A stretch of 64,000 nucleotides of DNA from Rhododendron vialii. Taxonomy: Eukaryota > Streptophyta > Magnoliopsida > Ericales > Ericaceae. The translations under genes and the position numbers were made by a program. The notes beneath the pieces are model-generated. The model had not been told where the DNA came from. It searched no databases and saw nothing but the letters and a program-made list of their open reading frames with translations. The DNA is taken from NCBI RefSeq assembly GCF_030253575.1, contig NC_080563.1, forward strand, positions 29,923,001-29,987,000, given 5' to 3'. Shown one piece after another: positions 1 to 12,703 of this stretch (its first letter is position 1; the number at the start of each line of letters is the position of its first letter).

Positions 1-668
1 GGCCAATTACCATTATATTGATCCCTATATATACATATATGTATTTCTACGTGATAGGTGGAAATGGACTTGATTTGTGTATAAATTGTGGTGGGTTTTT
101 TTTTCCCCCCTTTTTGGATGAAATAGAACTTGGATGGAATTTGGTCTATTGGCTCACACATGATGTCATATTTCTCCTATTCCATCTGGTGGATGCATAT
201 ATTTTTCTTGCACAAACTCAAGTACTCAATTATAAAATAACGAAAGGAAATTAAACTCATATATAGATAGATGTACATATGTATGTATGTATGTATGTAT
301 GTATGCATATGTGTATGTACATCTTTGATAAATGAAGCTTTTAATAATGGTTAATTGGTTATTGTAAAGCTAAATTGCATATATCTGGTGGATGCAATCC
401 TATCATGATATATTAAAAGTATCCTGTATGCTAAAAATAACTTCGAACTGCTGTAATTGCTACCCTCCTCACCCGTTTATGCATTATGAAATTTTCCACT
501 GTTACTATGTAAAGAATATGTACCGGTTATCATTGTTTCTCGCAGAGTAGCTGCCACCGTTCTATTGTTGGCCTTCTATGTGAAATTTGAGGATGACTAT
601 CGCCACCTAATGCTTGTCAGACCTACTCCTTGGCACAAGTAGCTACTAAATTACTATTAACTTGGCAG
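1..668. other. Intron sequence of the DRP3-type gene
   Basis: No coding exon recognised. The stretch ends at a CAG acceptor just before 669. It holds an ATGT tetranucleotide microsatellite at about 277-306. Upstream exons of the dynamin gene must lie before the window. Confidence 0.6.
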
Positions 669-3600
669 GTAATTCATCCGCCAGGACTTGGGGTATCTCC
701 TCTATATTTGGGAGTCGAGCATCGTCTGCAGATTGTTCAGCTATGAGCTCTCTTGGTGAAACAGTACATGATGTTGAGCAGATGCCTTCTGTGATTCAAT
801 TGAGGGAGGTAATGTGCTTCTAAAGGACTTGATAAACTGCTTCTCTATGTTGAAGACGCAAATGTAATTTTCTTTAATCCTGATTCAAATATCTATTCTG
901 TGGTCGGGTGATTTCAGCCCCCTGCCGTCTTAAGGCCAGCAGAAACACAAACAAATGGTGAAGCGGTGGAAGTAAAAATAACCAAATTGCTCTTGAGCTC
1001 TTACTATGACATTGTCAGAAAGAACATTCAAGACTTGGTTCCAAAAGCTATAATGCATTTTCTGGTATGCTAGTTGAGGCCTTCCTTTGCCTTGGTCTAG
1101 TTGTTCAAATCTTATGTTTGTGGGTGTGGAACATCCCGACTACTCTTTAGCTTGAATTTTGTGCACTCATTTTCCTCGTCATCTTCCTCTAGTCCACTAT
1201 TGTTTTTCTTATTGTTCTGTTACTGTGTTTTTACTCCAGGTCAACCATACGAAAAGGGATCTTCTTAATACCTTTATACAGAAATTGTACAGGTATGCAT
1301 ATGACACACAAAAAGGACTTTTTAGTATGATGTCTGATCCATTTTCTTCTGAGACAATATATAAAAGGAGTCTATTAGTAATATTTTAACCCTTTAAATG
1401 CTTGCTGAGTTTTCATCTCGGGATTCTAAATTTCTGGAAAATTGTATTAAGAATCTGAAAGCTCGGTTTATGTTTCTTTAACGTGTTGAGTTGCTAAATT
1501 GTGTTGATAATGATTAATGTCGGTGTAACGACTCGCACCAGCTAACCTGCTAATCATTCGCCTAACCACGTGGCTCAAAAGGTTAATCTCAAGTTATACA
1601 GTAGCTGGTCGGCATTACATTATATACCATTCACTACTTCTTCAAGTAGCCGATGTGGGATCTAACATTCTCCCCCACTTGGACCGCAACGTCCCCGTTG
1701 CGCCCCAAGCTCCATCACTTCCACCCGCCAAGCAATGTAGGACAAGTCCCCGCTTAAGCACCGACAAACACCTCAAGCTCATCTCATGTGGGACCCGCCC
1801 AAGCACGACAAGCTCCTCACTTGTCAGGCCCACCTAAGCACGTCTCCTTGCAGGACCCGTCCTACACTTCCGATTGGTGCAAGCTCTGATACCACCTGGA
1901 ACGACCCGCGCCAGCTAATCTGCTAACCATTCGCCTAACCATATGGCTCAAAAGGTTAACCTCAAGTTATATAGTAGCTGGTCGGCCTTACATTATATAC
2001 CATTCACTACTTCTTCAAGTAGCCGATGTGGGATCTAACAGTTGGAATTGGTTATTTTTCATGATGATTGTTTTCTTTCCTAGTTGAAAGAGAAAAGGGT
2101 TATGTGTGATAGTGAGTCCTTTCATGCTTCGTGGTTCAGATGAGTTATTCACTCGCTTTGTTTTGCCATTTCTTCCATTTGTAGTTCATTGAAGCAATTC
2201 TTATAGGCTTCAATGGGCATGTAGGATAATGCCATATTGGATCATTGACGTTAAAATATGTCATTTGTGGAAATTTAATTTAATTCCAGCATTTGTATGA
2301 CCTGTTGTACTATTGGATTGGGTTACTATCCCATTGTCATATCAACAGACGTTTCCTTTTTCCATGCATGGGCCATTCTTTTTCTATAACAACCTTTTTT
2401 ATGGCTTCGCGGAGAGAGAATACGAGGAACCCCATGGTATGTGAGGTTTTGATAGTGGTAGGGTTATCTTGTCCCCCGCTGCATAAATGTTCCCATTTAA
2501 TTGAGCGTGTCCAACCTTTCTGAGGCATGATTGCATGGGATAACGCTTGGTGGACCATAGTTGGCAACTTGGCGTATCAGGAGTTGAAACTTGTTTTGCG
2601 AATCGCAGAACAAAATGTACTAGGAAAGGTAAATGTAATATAGCAATTGATGTTGTATATTAAGAATATGAATCAATTGATACTGACACATCATACGGTG
2701 ATAGTTGTACAAGGACGTGATTACATTGTCTAATTGGGGAGATTGTTGCCTCATCATAGAAAATGTCCATCCAAATCCCGCTGACCATGAGGTTATTTAA
2801 GACTCTAGTTTATTCTCTTTTGACATTTATAAGGTACTTGGAAACCTTAAAGGGAGTACCAAAAGGAGTAGCAGGGAGGGAACCCTTTATTTCAAATGCA
2901 AAGAAACGTAAAGTACAGTCTTGTATATTTCTTGTTAAAAGAAAAGTAGCAGATATAAAAAGCGTTGTGGAACTGTTGAGTCTTCTTGTGCCGACGCATA
3001 TCATATAAAGTTGTGTTTGTTTCACCATAACAGCAATAGATAATTCATGGATAGAACTAACAGCCGTGAACATCCTTGAAGACAACATTTCTCAGGAAAA
3101 AATAATTAAGAACGTTTAAGAACCTGTTAAGTCTACCTGGATACTTTTTAACACTCACAGTGCATGGTATTGGTTATCTTCACATTAGCACTCCCAGAAG
3201 TAGTATTATGAGTTTGCAACGGAAAAAAAAAGGAGGTTATTTGAGGTGTTTGGAAGGGTTTGACCTTCTAATTTCTAGAATCACATGGATATTGCTAACT
3301 GAATCTTATAGTGAACTTTTGATCACATGATTTCCTTTTGACTCTATTCCAAATATATATATACCTATTGAATTGTAAAAGACTTAAATATTTGCATCAA
3401 CTGTGAATCAAACCGCTAATTGGATCGTGAATAATGAAATTCTGATGACTATGTTATCCCTACCTCTTTGAGCAGCAGAATATTACAAGGTCTTGTGATC
3501 AACGTCATTAAACCAGTACAATTATATGATCTCCTAGGTTGACCCAAGTGGCTCAATAAGCTGGTGACCCATTAAGCCAGTCTCTTGACTAGGTTATGTC

Positions 3601-5453
3601 TTCTGTGGAACAACAATGCTTGGAATTTCTGCTTGTTTGTTGTTATTTGGGGCTCATGAACAATAAATTCTCATGTCCATAGACTATCGATCCATCATTC
3701 TCTAATAACTTCCTCATAGTCCCATCTTTCAGTCCTTTATAATTTGTAGTTGTAATGTTTTGGCTAAGTTCTATTGCTACAGACATTTTGCCTGATCCAA
3801 CAGCCTCGTCAGCCTATTTATAATCTATAGTCAGTGTGTGCTGCTCTGAAACATCCAGATGGCTCTGGATGTATGTGGTTCCGTGGTTTCTATTTCCTCA
3901 TAAAAAGAAGAAAATTGAATGCCAGAGAATAATGGATGATACTTGGCTGCATTTAGATGGCTTCTCATTTAATGGAAATATTTGTTATTTGCATGAGGAT
4001 ATAACGAGGAAATAGAAGAAAATTGAATGCCAGAGAATAATGGATGATACTTGGCTGCATTTAGATGGCTTCTTATGTAATGGAAATATTTGTTATTTGC
4101 ATGAGGATATAATTGAAGGCCCTTAAACTGTCTCATACATGGGTTGATAAATTGTTTCAGATCTATATGTTTTACAAATAGTGTTCTGGGGTGTTCTGAA
4201 ATATTGTCTACTTGTACACAGGTTATAGATATTTGGCTGAGCCTTTTTATACCTATCTCAACCCTCTTGGGTACTTATTTGTTCTTGTTAACTATCTCGA
4301 CAACCATTTCACTGATGGGGTGTTAGTCGAAAGTTAACCTAATTTTCCTAATCACTTCGGCTTTAGTATCTGCCTTCTGATTATGTAAACTTAACGAAAC
4401 AAAGCACACCACCTTCGTGCTCCAACGTGGTTATGGGGCACTGTCTCACTCATTTCCTCTGCTGCATGAACATAACAGTTTGACATTATTGAGGATCTGT
4501 TTTTGGTCTACACAGAGAGAACCTTTTTGAAGAGATGTTGCAGGAGCACGATGAGTTGGTCACAAAAAGAAAACGGACAAGGGAGCTATTCCATGTTCTG
4601 CAACAAGCTGTTCAGGTTTGTACAAAAAAAAAAAAAACAAAAATGAAAAGAAAGAAGGGAAAGTAATATTTGACCTTTGAGGTTAACCCAGCAGTTTGTC
4701 CTTCCCGAGCACAATGGTGGAGGGAGTATAGGACCAGCGGGGACACGGGCCCCCACTGATTTTTTTAACTTTAAAATTAGAAATTTATATTTTGCATTTT
4801 TTCTTATTAATTGTATGTCATAAATTTACTTTTGATCACTCTAAGATATTTTGAATACCATTTCATTCTCGACTTTTTATTTCACATATTAGAACAATGA
4901 TGTGTAATGCAAAATGTAGCCGCCACTTACTATTTGGAACTCTCTAATTCATAATGTCCAAAATTCAAAAGTGTCTGGGCTATGCGTTTTATACATTAGC
5001 AATTATTAACAATGGGAGCAAAATTGCTAAATATTGCGTAGTGAATTGCTCTTAGACTCGATCCGTTGAGGCAATTCAAACAATTCGTTCATTTTTAGGT
5101 TTTTTAATTCTTAGCACAAACATTTTTTTTTAATTATTCTTACGTTGCTTAGTACTATATTTTATGTTGAAATGTGTTTAAAAGGTGTCCCCACTTACAT
5201 AGATTCCTGCATTGCCCGAGCAGATGCAAATGCACTCTTTTTGTCTAAATAGTGGTTTCTATTGTAGACTCTTGATGAGGTTGAAGCTGACGTGTTTTCG
5301 CGAGATTCAAGGTCAGGTTCTGATACTACCGCTGGATTGCCAAGGATCCCAGGCCTTTCATCCAATATCTATGTACCATCAAATGGTGAGAACAAGGCAA
5401 CTTACATGTCACCGTCTGCAAACTCTGCACATTACAAATTATTCCCATCTTGA
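669..5453 (+). CDS. DRP3: Dynamin-related GTPase, plant DRP3 type, C-terminal exons (5'-partial)
   Basis: Large GTPase that constricts mitochondria and peroxisomes during division; only the C-terminal part lies in the window. Five exons read through with GT-AG borders: 669-808, 918-1064, 1240-1292, 4516-4615 and 5268-5453 (TGA 5451-5453). Exon 1 encodes a Ser-rich linker with a TWGISSIFG motif. Exons 2-4 encode the GTPase effector domain, including LLLSSYYDIVRKNIQDLVPK, AIMHFLVNHTKRDLLN and ENLFEEMLQEHDELVTKRKR. The last exon is an Ala/Ser/Gly-rich tail, as is usual for plant DRP3A/B. The family call comes from remembered similarity of the effector domain. Intron 3 (1293-4515, 3.2 kb) is unusually long and holds a TRIM element and a 108-bp tandem duplication. 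GTPase and middle-domain exons must lie upstream; I found no coding exon in 1-668. Confidence 0.88.
1524..2040 (-). mobile_element. TRIM (terminal-repeat retrotransposon in miniature), intronic
   Basis: A 517-bp non-coding LTR element in intron 3 of the DRP3-type gene, antisense to it. Two 144-bp direct LTRs lie at 1524-1667 and 1897-2040. On the minus strand each begins TGTTAGATCCCACATCGG, and the termini fit TG...CA. A primer-binding site complementary to initiator Met-tRNA (GGTATCAGAGCTTGC on minus, 1881-1895) sits next to the 5' LTR. A polypurine tract (AAGTGGGGGAGAA on minus, 1668-1680) precedes the 3' LTR. Flanking 5-mers GTCGG (1519-1523) and GTTGG (2041-2045) match at 4 of 5 positions. 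The LTRs differ at roughly ten positions, so this is an older insertion. There is no coding capacity, so it depends on enzymes from autonomous elements. Confidence 0.88.
3907..4111. repeat. Tandem duplication, ~108-bp unit
   Basis: Two adjacent near-identical units, about 3907-4014 and 4015-4111, share GAAGAAAATTGAATGCCAGA and the following ~80 bases. They lie in intron 3 of the DRP3-type gene with no coding content. Confidence 0.8.
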
Positions 5454-7031
5454 GAGCAGTCGTTGCCTTGCAACTCGAATGGTGTGCTTCACCCATACTA
5501 AGGTGGTTGGGTTTAATATCCTATCCTTTAGTTTGGTGAATTTTGCTATATCTGTTGCCGTATATAATATGTTGAGCTGGGATCACATAATGGGGAAGAT
5601 TTGAACTTATGGATGGTAATCAGGTTGCACCATGATGAGTAATTGTAGATGGAGGTTGGTTCCAGTATATTTCTTTACTTTTAGGTATACATAAATTGTG
5701 CTTGTATATATATATATAGATGCATGTGCTTGAAAAGAAACTCAACGACCAATTTTGATTGGTGTTTCTGGGACTTTACTTTTGTGCTCTTGCTTGCAAA
5801 TCAATCGGAAAACGGAACCTCATTTTCCATTTCAAATGAAATTGCTTTAAGATTTCTGACTTCAAATGTTTCATATTTTCTCCTGGAGGACTTGTTGGCG
5901 CTTCTACACTTTTTGTTTGTTGCATAACCTTGCCGTTTGAACTTATCAAAAAACAAAAAACAGAAACTTTGCAGTAGAAAGCTTGCAAGGAGATTTCGGC
6001 CTGCCAAAGATTAGGGCCGTTTGGTTTAAGTTTTGTTTAAAGTCCATCAAAATTGCAGAACCGTATATAGAACTTGCCTGGGAAGATGTGAACTTGCCTG
6101 GGAACCTTTCCAAATTATATCACCTGCAAGTCCTTGTCCTAATCAAGGTAACTCATTGGTTTTCTTGAAAATGTGGAGTTGTATTAATTCTAGTATGGAA
6201 TTGCAGCAGAACATACAGATAAACAAGAATTCTGAATTTGGAAATGGAAAATTCTCAACCGCTTGTGTCGTCAAAGCAATAGCCCCAAGGGCTAGTCATG
6301 TTGGTTGATTTGGTTTGTGGGTTTGCTTCCCACACAAGCCCCCTTTACTAAAGAACAAGGAACATAAATCTTTATCCAAACAAATTCCTGCCCAATTCGA
6401 ATGAACGCATGGCGTGTGTTGATTTTTTTGGCCCGCCCCACACAAAAAACAACCTTATCACTTTTGGAGTCAAACTACAAAGGTGAAGGCAATCTATAGA
6501 TGAGGATGAGATGTACAGTACTTTGAAATACTCAGAAGGCATGCATCCCGTAATAAGAAAAATACAGATGTGAACTAACTACTCCAGTAAACATGAAAAC
6601 TGTCCTACTAATCACGATGGGCACGATTATCTTTCGCATCTGCTCATATTTCGATTCCGAAAATCTTATAGTTCTCCAGCTGCATAACAAAAATCTAGTC
6701 TAGGAGCAAAAATCAGCCGTCTTGGTTTTTGTTGATGGCCGCAAGAAATGAAACACGGATGAGTATATATATGCTAGAAATTGAAGTTCAAATCAAGAAG
6801 CATAACAAACAAAATGCGAATCCATCATATAATACCCACCAATATCCATGAATTAATTAGGAAGACTAATATTAGCAGGTTATTCCGCGCGCTCCACCGA
6901 AATTACCAAGAGAATCAATTTGAGGCTTCAGTCACCAATATATCCATAGCAAATTAAAAACCATATTTATCATTTTATAACAACGAAAGAGGGGAGAACA
7001 AAAAATGGACTTCCGTGTTCCAACTTCCTGA
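5454..7031. other. 3' flank of DRP3-type gene and convergent intergenic region
   Basis: The part next to 5453 should contain the DRP3-type 3' UTR. The rest separates two convergent genes. I see no credible ORF, structured RNA or transposon here. The short ORFs at 5724-6308 lack recognisable features. Confidence 0.5.
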
Positions 7032-7655
7032 TCAGTTCTTTTTTAGGATAACCAAATCAGTGCCCATGCACAGATAAGCGAAAACCGCATTAACGCCACA
7101 AATCAACAGATAGCTCCTCTTCATCGCAGCGACTCCCTGATCCGGTTCAAGCACTGAAGCCAAGCGCCACAACGTCACATCATCAACAAGAAACACAAAG
7201 CAACCCAGAACGAAGGCGGAAACCAGCTGCAAACCCAAGTTATGGGCATTGATTGCGACCAAGACGAGGGCTGACCCGGAAACTGCAACATTGTAAACAA
7301 ACATAGCAAGCGAGACCCAGAGGTGGGTGATGAAGAGGCGCTCGCGAGAGGCAACGGGGGTGGAGACCATGGCGGAGAGGAGAGGGAAAGCAAAGAGGAT
7401 GACGAGGTAGCAGAATGGGAAGACGAGGAGTTTGGTCCATTGGGAGGAGTCGATGCTGGAATAAACATTAAAAGGAGAAGTGCTTATCAAAAGAACAAAA
7501 CGAGAAGAAGCAGATGGGGAGGGGTTGAATTGGGAGAGGAGAGGGAGGTGGGTGAAGAGACCGTCGACGAGTGTCGCGAAGAAGAGTGGGATGGTTAGGA
7601 GGTTTTTGAAGTAGAAGGTTTTTGCGGGTTGGACCTCTTCTGGTGGTTGATCCAT
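7032..7655 (-). CDS. Multi-pass membrane protein, plant uncharacterised family (PTHR33133-like)
   Basis: A single-exon 207-residue protein starting MDQPPEEVQP. It has four to five hydrophobic segments: around FYFKNLLTIPLFFATLVDGL near the N-terminus, WTKLLVFPFCYLVILFAFPL, LFITHLWVSLAMFVYNVAVS, LVSAFVLGCFVFLVDDVTLW, and a last one near LLICGVNAVFAYL. The block LWRLASVLEPDQGVAAMKRS resembles the 'W-LASV-LE--YG-EAMKKS' signature I associate with the plant transmembrane family PTHR33133; its function is unknown. I chose the ATG at 7653-7655 rather than the upstream in-frame ATG at 7686-7688. The 11 residues between are encoded by a GA/CT microsatellite, and a second, duplicated copy of the start region lies further upstream. 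TATA-like TCTATATATT lies at about 7763 on the minus strand. Confidence 0.75.
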   Translation of the reverse strand: MDQPPEEVQPAKTFYFKNLLTIPLFFATLVDGLFTHLPLLSQFNPSPSASSRFVLLISTSPFNVYSSIDSSQWTKLLVFPFCYLVILFAFPLLSAMVSTPVASRERLFITHLWVSLAMFVYNVAVSGSALVLVAINAHNLGLQLVSAFVLGCFVFLVDDVTLWRLASVLEPDQGVAAMKRSYLLICGVNAVFAYLCMGTDLVILKKN

Positions 7656-7784
7656 GGTGGTTTGAGAGAGAGAGAGAGAGATCAGCACCTAATGCCAATA
7701 CATAGAGCAATGCAGCCATGGTGGTTTGGGAGAGAGAAAACCGGATCAGCACCTAATGCCAATATATAGAACAATGCAGGGCGG
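7652..7784 (-). repeat. Tandem duplication of the start-codon/5'-leader region
   Basis: Two ~65-bp units each run CCATGGTGGTTTG, a GAGAGA tract, GATCAGCACCTAATGCCAAT, then ATA(C/T)ATAGA(G/A)CAATGCAG on +. The downstream unit supplies the real start codon of the membrane-protein gene. The upstream unit (about 7718-7782) carries a second ATG in another frame and the better TATA-like sequence. The GA tract is degenerate in the upstream copy. Confidence 0.75.
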
Positions 7785-10700
7785 AGAGAATTAAGGTCCA
7801 GGGGATCACGTGCCGCTCCTGGATTTTTATCACCTACAAGTCTTTTTTTTTCAACAACCTACTCAAAATGTTTGAGGAATTTGAATTTTGGGGGTCGGGC
7901 TTATTGTCTACTGTGTTGTGGATTTTCAACGAAATTAATAGACCCCATCAAGAATTAAAATGCTTGTTTTACCGTGGCAAATAGCGAATTGACATGTTTT
8001 GAATCAATCCAACTCATTTTCTAGCTTTTCGAAGTAAAAATTGAACAATTGAGTGCAAAACCGAATGGATGATCAATGATTGAACAATGACTTGGTTGAT
8101 ATACATAAACATGTGCCCCTTCTAACTGGGATTCCTAGCTCCGCCATCCGCGGAGCCACTTGGATGGCGAGTGGCACGGGGCACCCCCAATTTCTCACAA
8201 GCCACCCCAACGCCAAAAGTAAATAAATAGAACAGCCATCGACATGTACCTACCCTCTTTTGTCAAGGTGCGTATAAACTAACCCAGACACTCCTGACTG
8301 TCAAAAAGAAAGAAAGAAATGTTAATATGTATCCAGAAATGCCTAATGAGGTTAAAATATACCAATCATTTTATTTTTCTTTAAGCTACTTTAACAGTCA
8401 TGTATTTATCTTTTATCTATGGAAAAAAATTGAGAAATGAAAATACGGAGTATAAAATAATCAATTTTTTTATCAAATCAAACCAAAATTATTAAGATTA
8501 TAAATACCTATACATAAATAATTATCGATAATATTCAAAATCATGTATAAAAAACTAAAAATTTAAAACTCGGGATCGAGGGGCCTGATTCAATTAGTCC
8601 CCTTAATCAAACCAAAAAAAATTCTTTCTTTCAATTTTATTTAGAAATCAAATAGTAACTTGATCAATCTGTCCATGCAGATTGACACTCGAACTTGACC
8701 ACTATCCTTCTGGATAAGGGTTATTATCTCTTCATTTTTATAAATTTATTTTTCATACGATACGACACGATCACGTCACATATTTCATCATTTCATGTCA
8801 CCTTCACTTATTTAAGTACCATGCTTTTTTGGATTCTTTAACGAAATTTTGGGGCAGTACTTCCAACATTTACATAAACCCATCCATGTACATGCATGAT
8901 GTTCTTTCTTGCTACAAAAAATGGGACATCACATTACTTCCCAAACGACTTACGTACAAATGTGCTTTACCATTTTAAGGTAACTAACCTCACGTAGCCG
9001 TTTGTGCAGTTACAATAACAAGTATATAAAATTTTTGACTCCAAACATCTGCTCTTGGCATTGGTGAAGCAAGGGTAACTAACATTCATTAGCCTATTAT
9101 TACAATTTATAAAGCACAAGAGGGTGGACAATGTACAAGGTACAGGAGGTTTAAGTAAATTTATGACAGAACATAGACCATGATGGGTCCCGTTGCATCG
9201 ACTCCACCTCTAACTGAGTTGAGTTTGTTGGATCAAAGTAGGAGTATCCGACAAAAAGAAAAAAAGAGTAAGATTATGATACATTGATATTAAAGGAAAA
9301 AAATTAAAGAATGTACGAAAATTGATCAAGCGGATTGTTCGCTTAATTAGTTAACCATAATGCACTCTCCGTTCCATGCCCACCTCTTCTCCGTGGGTGT
9401 TTCAATTGCTTCGCTAAACAGAAGACACCAATAGATTGGATATAGTGGAGTTAAGAAAGGCACATATGCAACATCCGTAGCACATATGCCATATATATTC
9501 TTTCAATTTTTTTTTTAAAAAAAAACTACTAAATCCTGATCCTACAAAGAGCGAAACAAGCTAATTGCAACAGCTACCACTAACTAACTAAATATATAGT
9601 GAACAAAATTTGTATGCTGTCTTGAATAACAGAGAGATCAAACATCGACATCCATATCAACCATCTACCTGAAACAGATAAGCACAAGGAATTTTACAAG
9701 CAAAAGAAGGTAGCTGTGATTTCTTCATAAAGCACCTTGTATAAGAACCTTATATCTACGTTGGACCAATCTACAAATGAATTGAAGATTTCCTGTGAAA
9801 GAAAATCATAGTTATCAGTTAGCTTCTACAATTAAGCAGAAGATGTGGAGAGATTTTATAATACAAGAAGGAATGAAAGTATATTCAAGGAAAATACCTT
9901 AAAGATGTATAATCAAGCAAACTGCTAAATAGGAAAATAGTAATCATTCATTATATTAGAGGAGACAAGCATGTAATTACCAACTCGTTGGTGAATTAGG
10001 TGATGAAATAAATAAAATGATTATGGTGTCATGTCTGGGTAAAAAAGAAGAGAAGAAACGAATGTATTTTCTCACTGTCATGTTTGGATAAGAGCTAAAA
10101 GCCTAAAGCATAAGAGATGAAGATATGACGACAGGATCACTCTTTTATTGGTATTCATGCACATCTTGGAATTTCAAAAACTACCCTAATAAATAACTGT
10201 TAATAAATTTGACATTCAAGGTTGCGTCAAGGTTAGACAAAGGATCGCAACAGAGATAGGTATTGCAGAAAGACAAATGGATCAAAACCCATGAAGCAGG
10301 AATACTCCAAAAAAAACATGTTGATTGGGCAGGGTACTTTGCATGGTACATCTGCAAGCATACTAGTATAATAAAGGTATACCAAATTTCTGTCTTAATT
10401 TTTGCAGAACCAAGTTACGTATGGCACCCCAACTGTTACAGTACTTAAACTTACACAGAGATCATCAAGTTAGCTTGATGGGACTTGTTTCTCTGCTCAG
10501 CATGCTTTTGCAATTAAGCTTTGGTCTGTATTTTCTTTAATGATGGCAGTAAACTCGGGTTTGGACTTTCCATATGCCATTAAACATGAATCCCTTAGCT
10601 GACTATGCCTTCGATTAATTTTGGACCTTATGTTTCTAATTTTTAGCAAAACTTAACATATTATCAACGTATGTCAGTAAGCATCCTACTGGTTCTAGGT

Positions 10701-12467
10701 TATCCCGCATAATACCAATAACCAATATGATCTTCATAGATCCAAACTATACAGGTATTAAAGTACCTAAAACTAGAATCCAAGAGAGACATAGTGCCGG
10801 ACTTGATTGCCAAGAGGATAATGAGATGGCAAAGGGCTCTACAAGAAGCCATAAAAATTGATCTTCTAATTATAAAAATCAGCGTTATATACTCAGCACA
10901 CAAAGGAGTAGGCTGGTTCTATTAACAAACCATACCAATCTAAACTAAGCCTTATTTGCCTCTTAATTGGGGTTGGCTATACTAAGCCTTATTTGCCTCT
11001 TAATTGGGGTTGGCTATATGAATTCTTGACTGTTCAAGTGGATTTAAATGTCCAAAGTTAAAGGTCACTCCACCACTAAATAGTATCTCAGTAGGACTTT
11101 ACTAACCACCAGCACCTTCTTTCTTGAGGAGAAACCGATGTAATTAGCTATGGATATGTAATATGTATACCACAAACACAGAAGCCTACATCAGCATCTA
11201 TCCACCTTAGGTCAGAGTGCCAAATACAACCACAAAGGTAAATAGATGCTAAGTAAACCACTTGCACTCTGAGAAAAGATTGGGCTGCGTTACTAAAATG
11301 TGAAGGTGGGAAGGACAAGGATTACCAATTTAAAACAAAAAAGCACAAAATCAACCCCTGCAATTAGACATACAATACTTACACTCTCTACCTAATCCCT
11401 TGAAAAGGCAATTTCTTAATGCAATGAGTATGCCCTATTTGACAGAATTTCTAGAAATACTGGGAACCAAATGACATGCCAGAGAGGTTGGACATGAATG
11501 GTCTAAAATGTGAAGTGTGAACAATCTCAGCCACTAGTAAGAACAATATGTTGCACTAGTCCACACATCCCAAAATCACAACTGCTCGATTGTTCTTCAT
11601 ATTGTACTAGAAACAGGAGAACATATTCATGGCCCAAGATTACTCATATTTCACCAAGTTAACCGTTGACCCCATTGGCCCATTGGATGGTTTTTTGGTG
11701 AGAGAGAGAGAGAGAACCACATGGTGGAGTTAATTTGATTCCCTCTCAATGAAAGAAAAAGCGAGTGCCTAGCAATACGAAAGAAATATGATTCAGCCAA
11801 TTCACAGGAAACTACATAAGAGTTAATTTGAAATGCGAACCTAGCAGAGGAAGCTAGTGTCTCACTCCCACAAATAACTTCATTATGTTTCTACATAGCA
11901 ATCCAAAGTAGAAGGAGAAATATAAACAAACATCATCAAGAAAAATGGTAGGTAAACTCGGGAATGCAAACCATTCAAAAAACCTTATATCCAGAACCCA
12001 AAAAGAAAAACATCAAACTAAGAAGCATAAAGCCTCCAAAGATCTAAAATACAGTCCACAACTACTTTCAGAAACACAAGTAACTACTTAAGCACATGTA
12101 ACACGGACCCGAAACGCATAAATAATGAGATTGTTCGCCTTGTGAAGCCTGAATCGATTTGGGTCACACTTCGCTGCTGACGGTAACTAGCTACGCAACA
12201 GCCAATGTAACTTGTACTTCTTCATTTGATACATAGTGAAAATTAGAGTGAGCCGTGATGGGGAACCTCGTAAAAATCTGTGTAGCTTGCGTTCTTGTTT
12301 TCTGTTCTTGATTATTCTACGCATTGCATGATTGTTTGTTTGGCCGAATTCCCAACAACAATCAACTTTTTAAAATTTCAGTTACCCAAGTTTTCGACTA
12401 AGAAACCAACGAACAAGGGCTTCTTTTTTTACCTGCTTCTACGTTGCCGTAAAAAATCGAGCTGCCA
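7785..12467. other. Gene-poor intergenic region
   Basis: About 4.7 kb of AT-rich sequence with no convincing coding exon on either strand. The proximal part of the minus strand after 12468 should contain the 3' UTR of the 48-residue gene. I see a 37-bp perfect tandem repeat (10944-11017) and a short GA run near 11700. The ORFs at 10263-10448 and 10700-10903 are unsupported. Confidence 0.5.
10944..11017. repeat. 37-bp direct tandem repeat, two copies
   Basis: Units 10944-10980 and 10981-11017 are identical; each begins ACTAAGCCTTATTTGCCTCT. The clean duplication suggests a recent replication slip or end-joining event. No coding content. Confidence 0.9.
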
Positions 12468-12703
12468 CTAGTGTTCCTTTCTTCTCTGGGGCTGTTTCTG
12501 AGTGCCTAAACGGTAAATCAAGTAGCCCTACAAAAGCGCATCCATAAGTACACGTTCCATTGGAAATAGGGCGTGCATGGAAGCTAGAGATCTGATTGTA
12601 TACTTGTTGTACGTACCAAAGCGAAGACGTGAGCGACAATTAGAACGACTAGCAGTAGAGGACCCGCTTCTAGGGTCGATGCTTCTTGTTGCGACTTCGC
12701 CAT
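12468..12703 (-). CDS. 48-residue single-pass membrane protein, two exons
   Basis: A spliced micro-gene that a plain ORF scan misses. Exon 1 (12703 to 12617) encodes 29 residues starting MAKSQQEAS. It ends in phase 0 at a strong GTACGT donor. The intron is 89 bp (12528-12616), closing with a TTTTGTAG acceptor. Exon 2 (12527 to 12468) encodes 19 residues beginning GYLIYRLGTQ and ends in TAG. The product has a short polar N-terminus (residues 1-13), one hydrophobic helix of about 20 residues (14-35) and a basic tail (QPQRRKEH), as expected for an N-out/C-in or tail-anchored protein. A CCCTAAAA element lies just upstream of the ATG, in a typical plant leader. From memory it resembles a conserved ~45-50 residue plant membrane protein of unknown function; I could not verify that. 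Confidence 0.72.

Noticed and set aside
541..650. Possible additional DRP3 exon after a CGCAG acceptor
   Set aside because: All three frames contain early stops or lack similarity to dynamin sequence.
1642..1837. ORFs on both strands in the DRP3-type intron
   Set aside because: They cover the inner part of the TRIM, which is non-coding.
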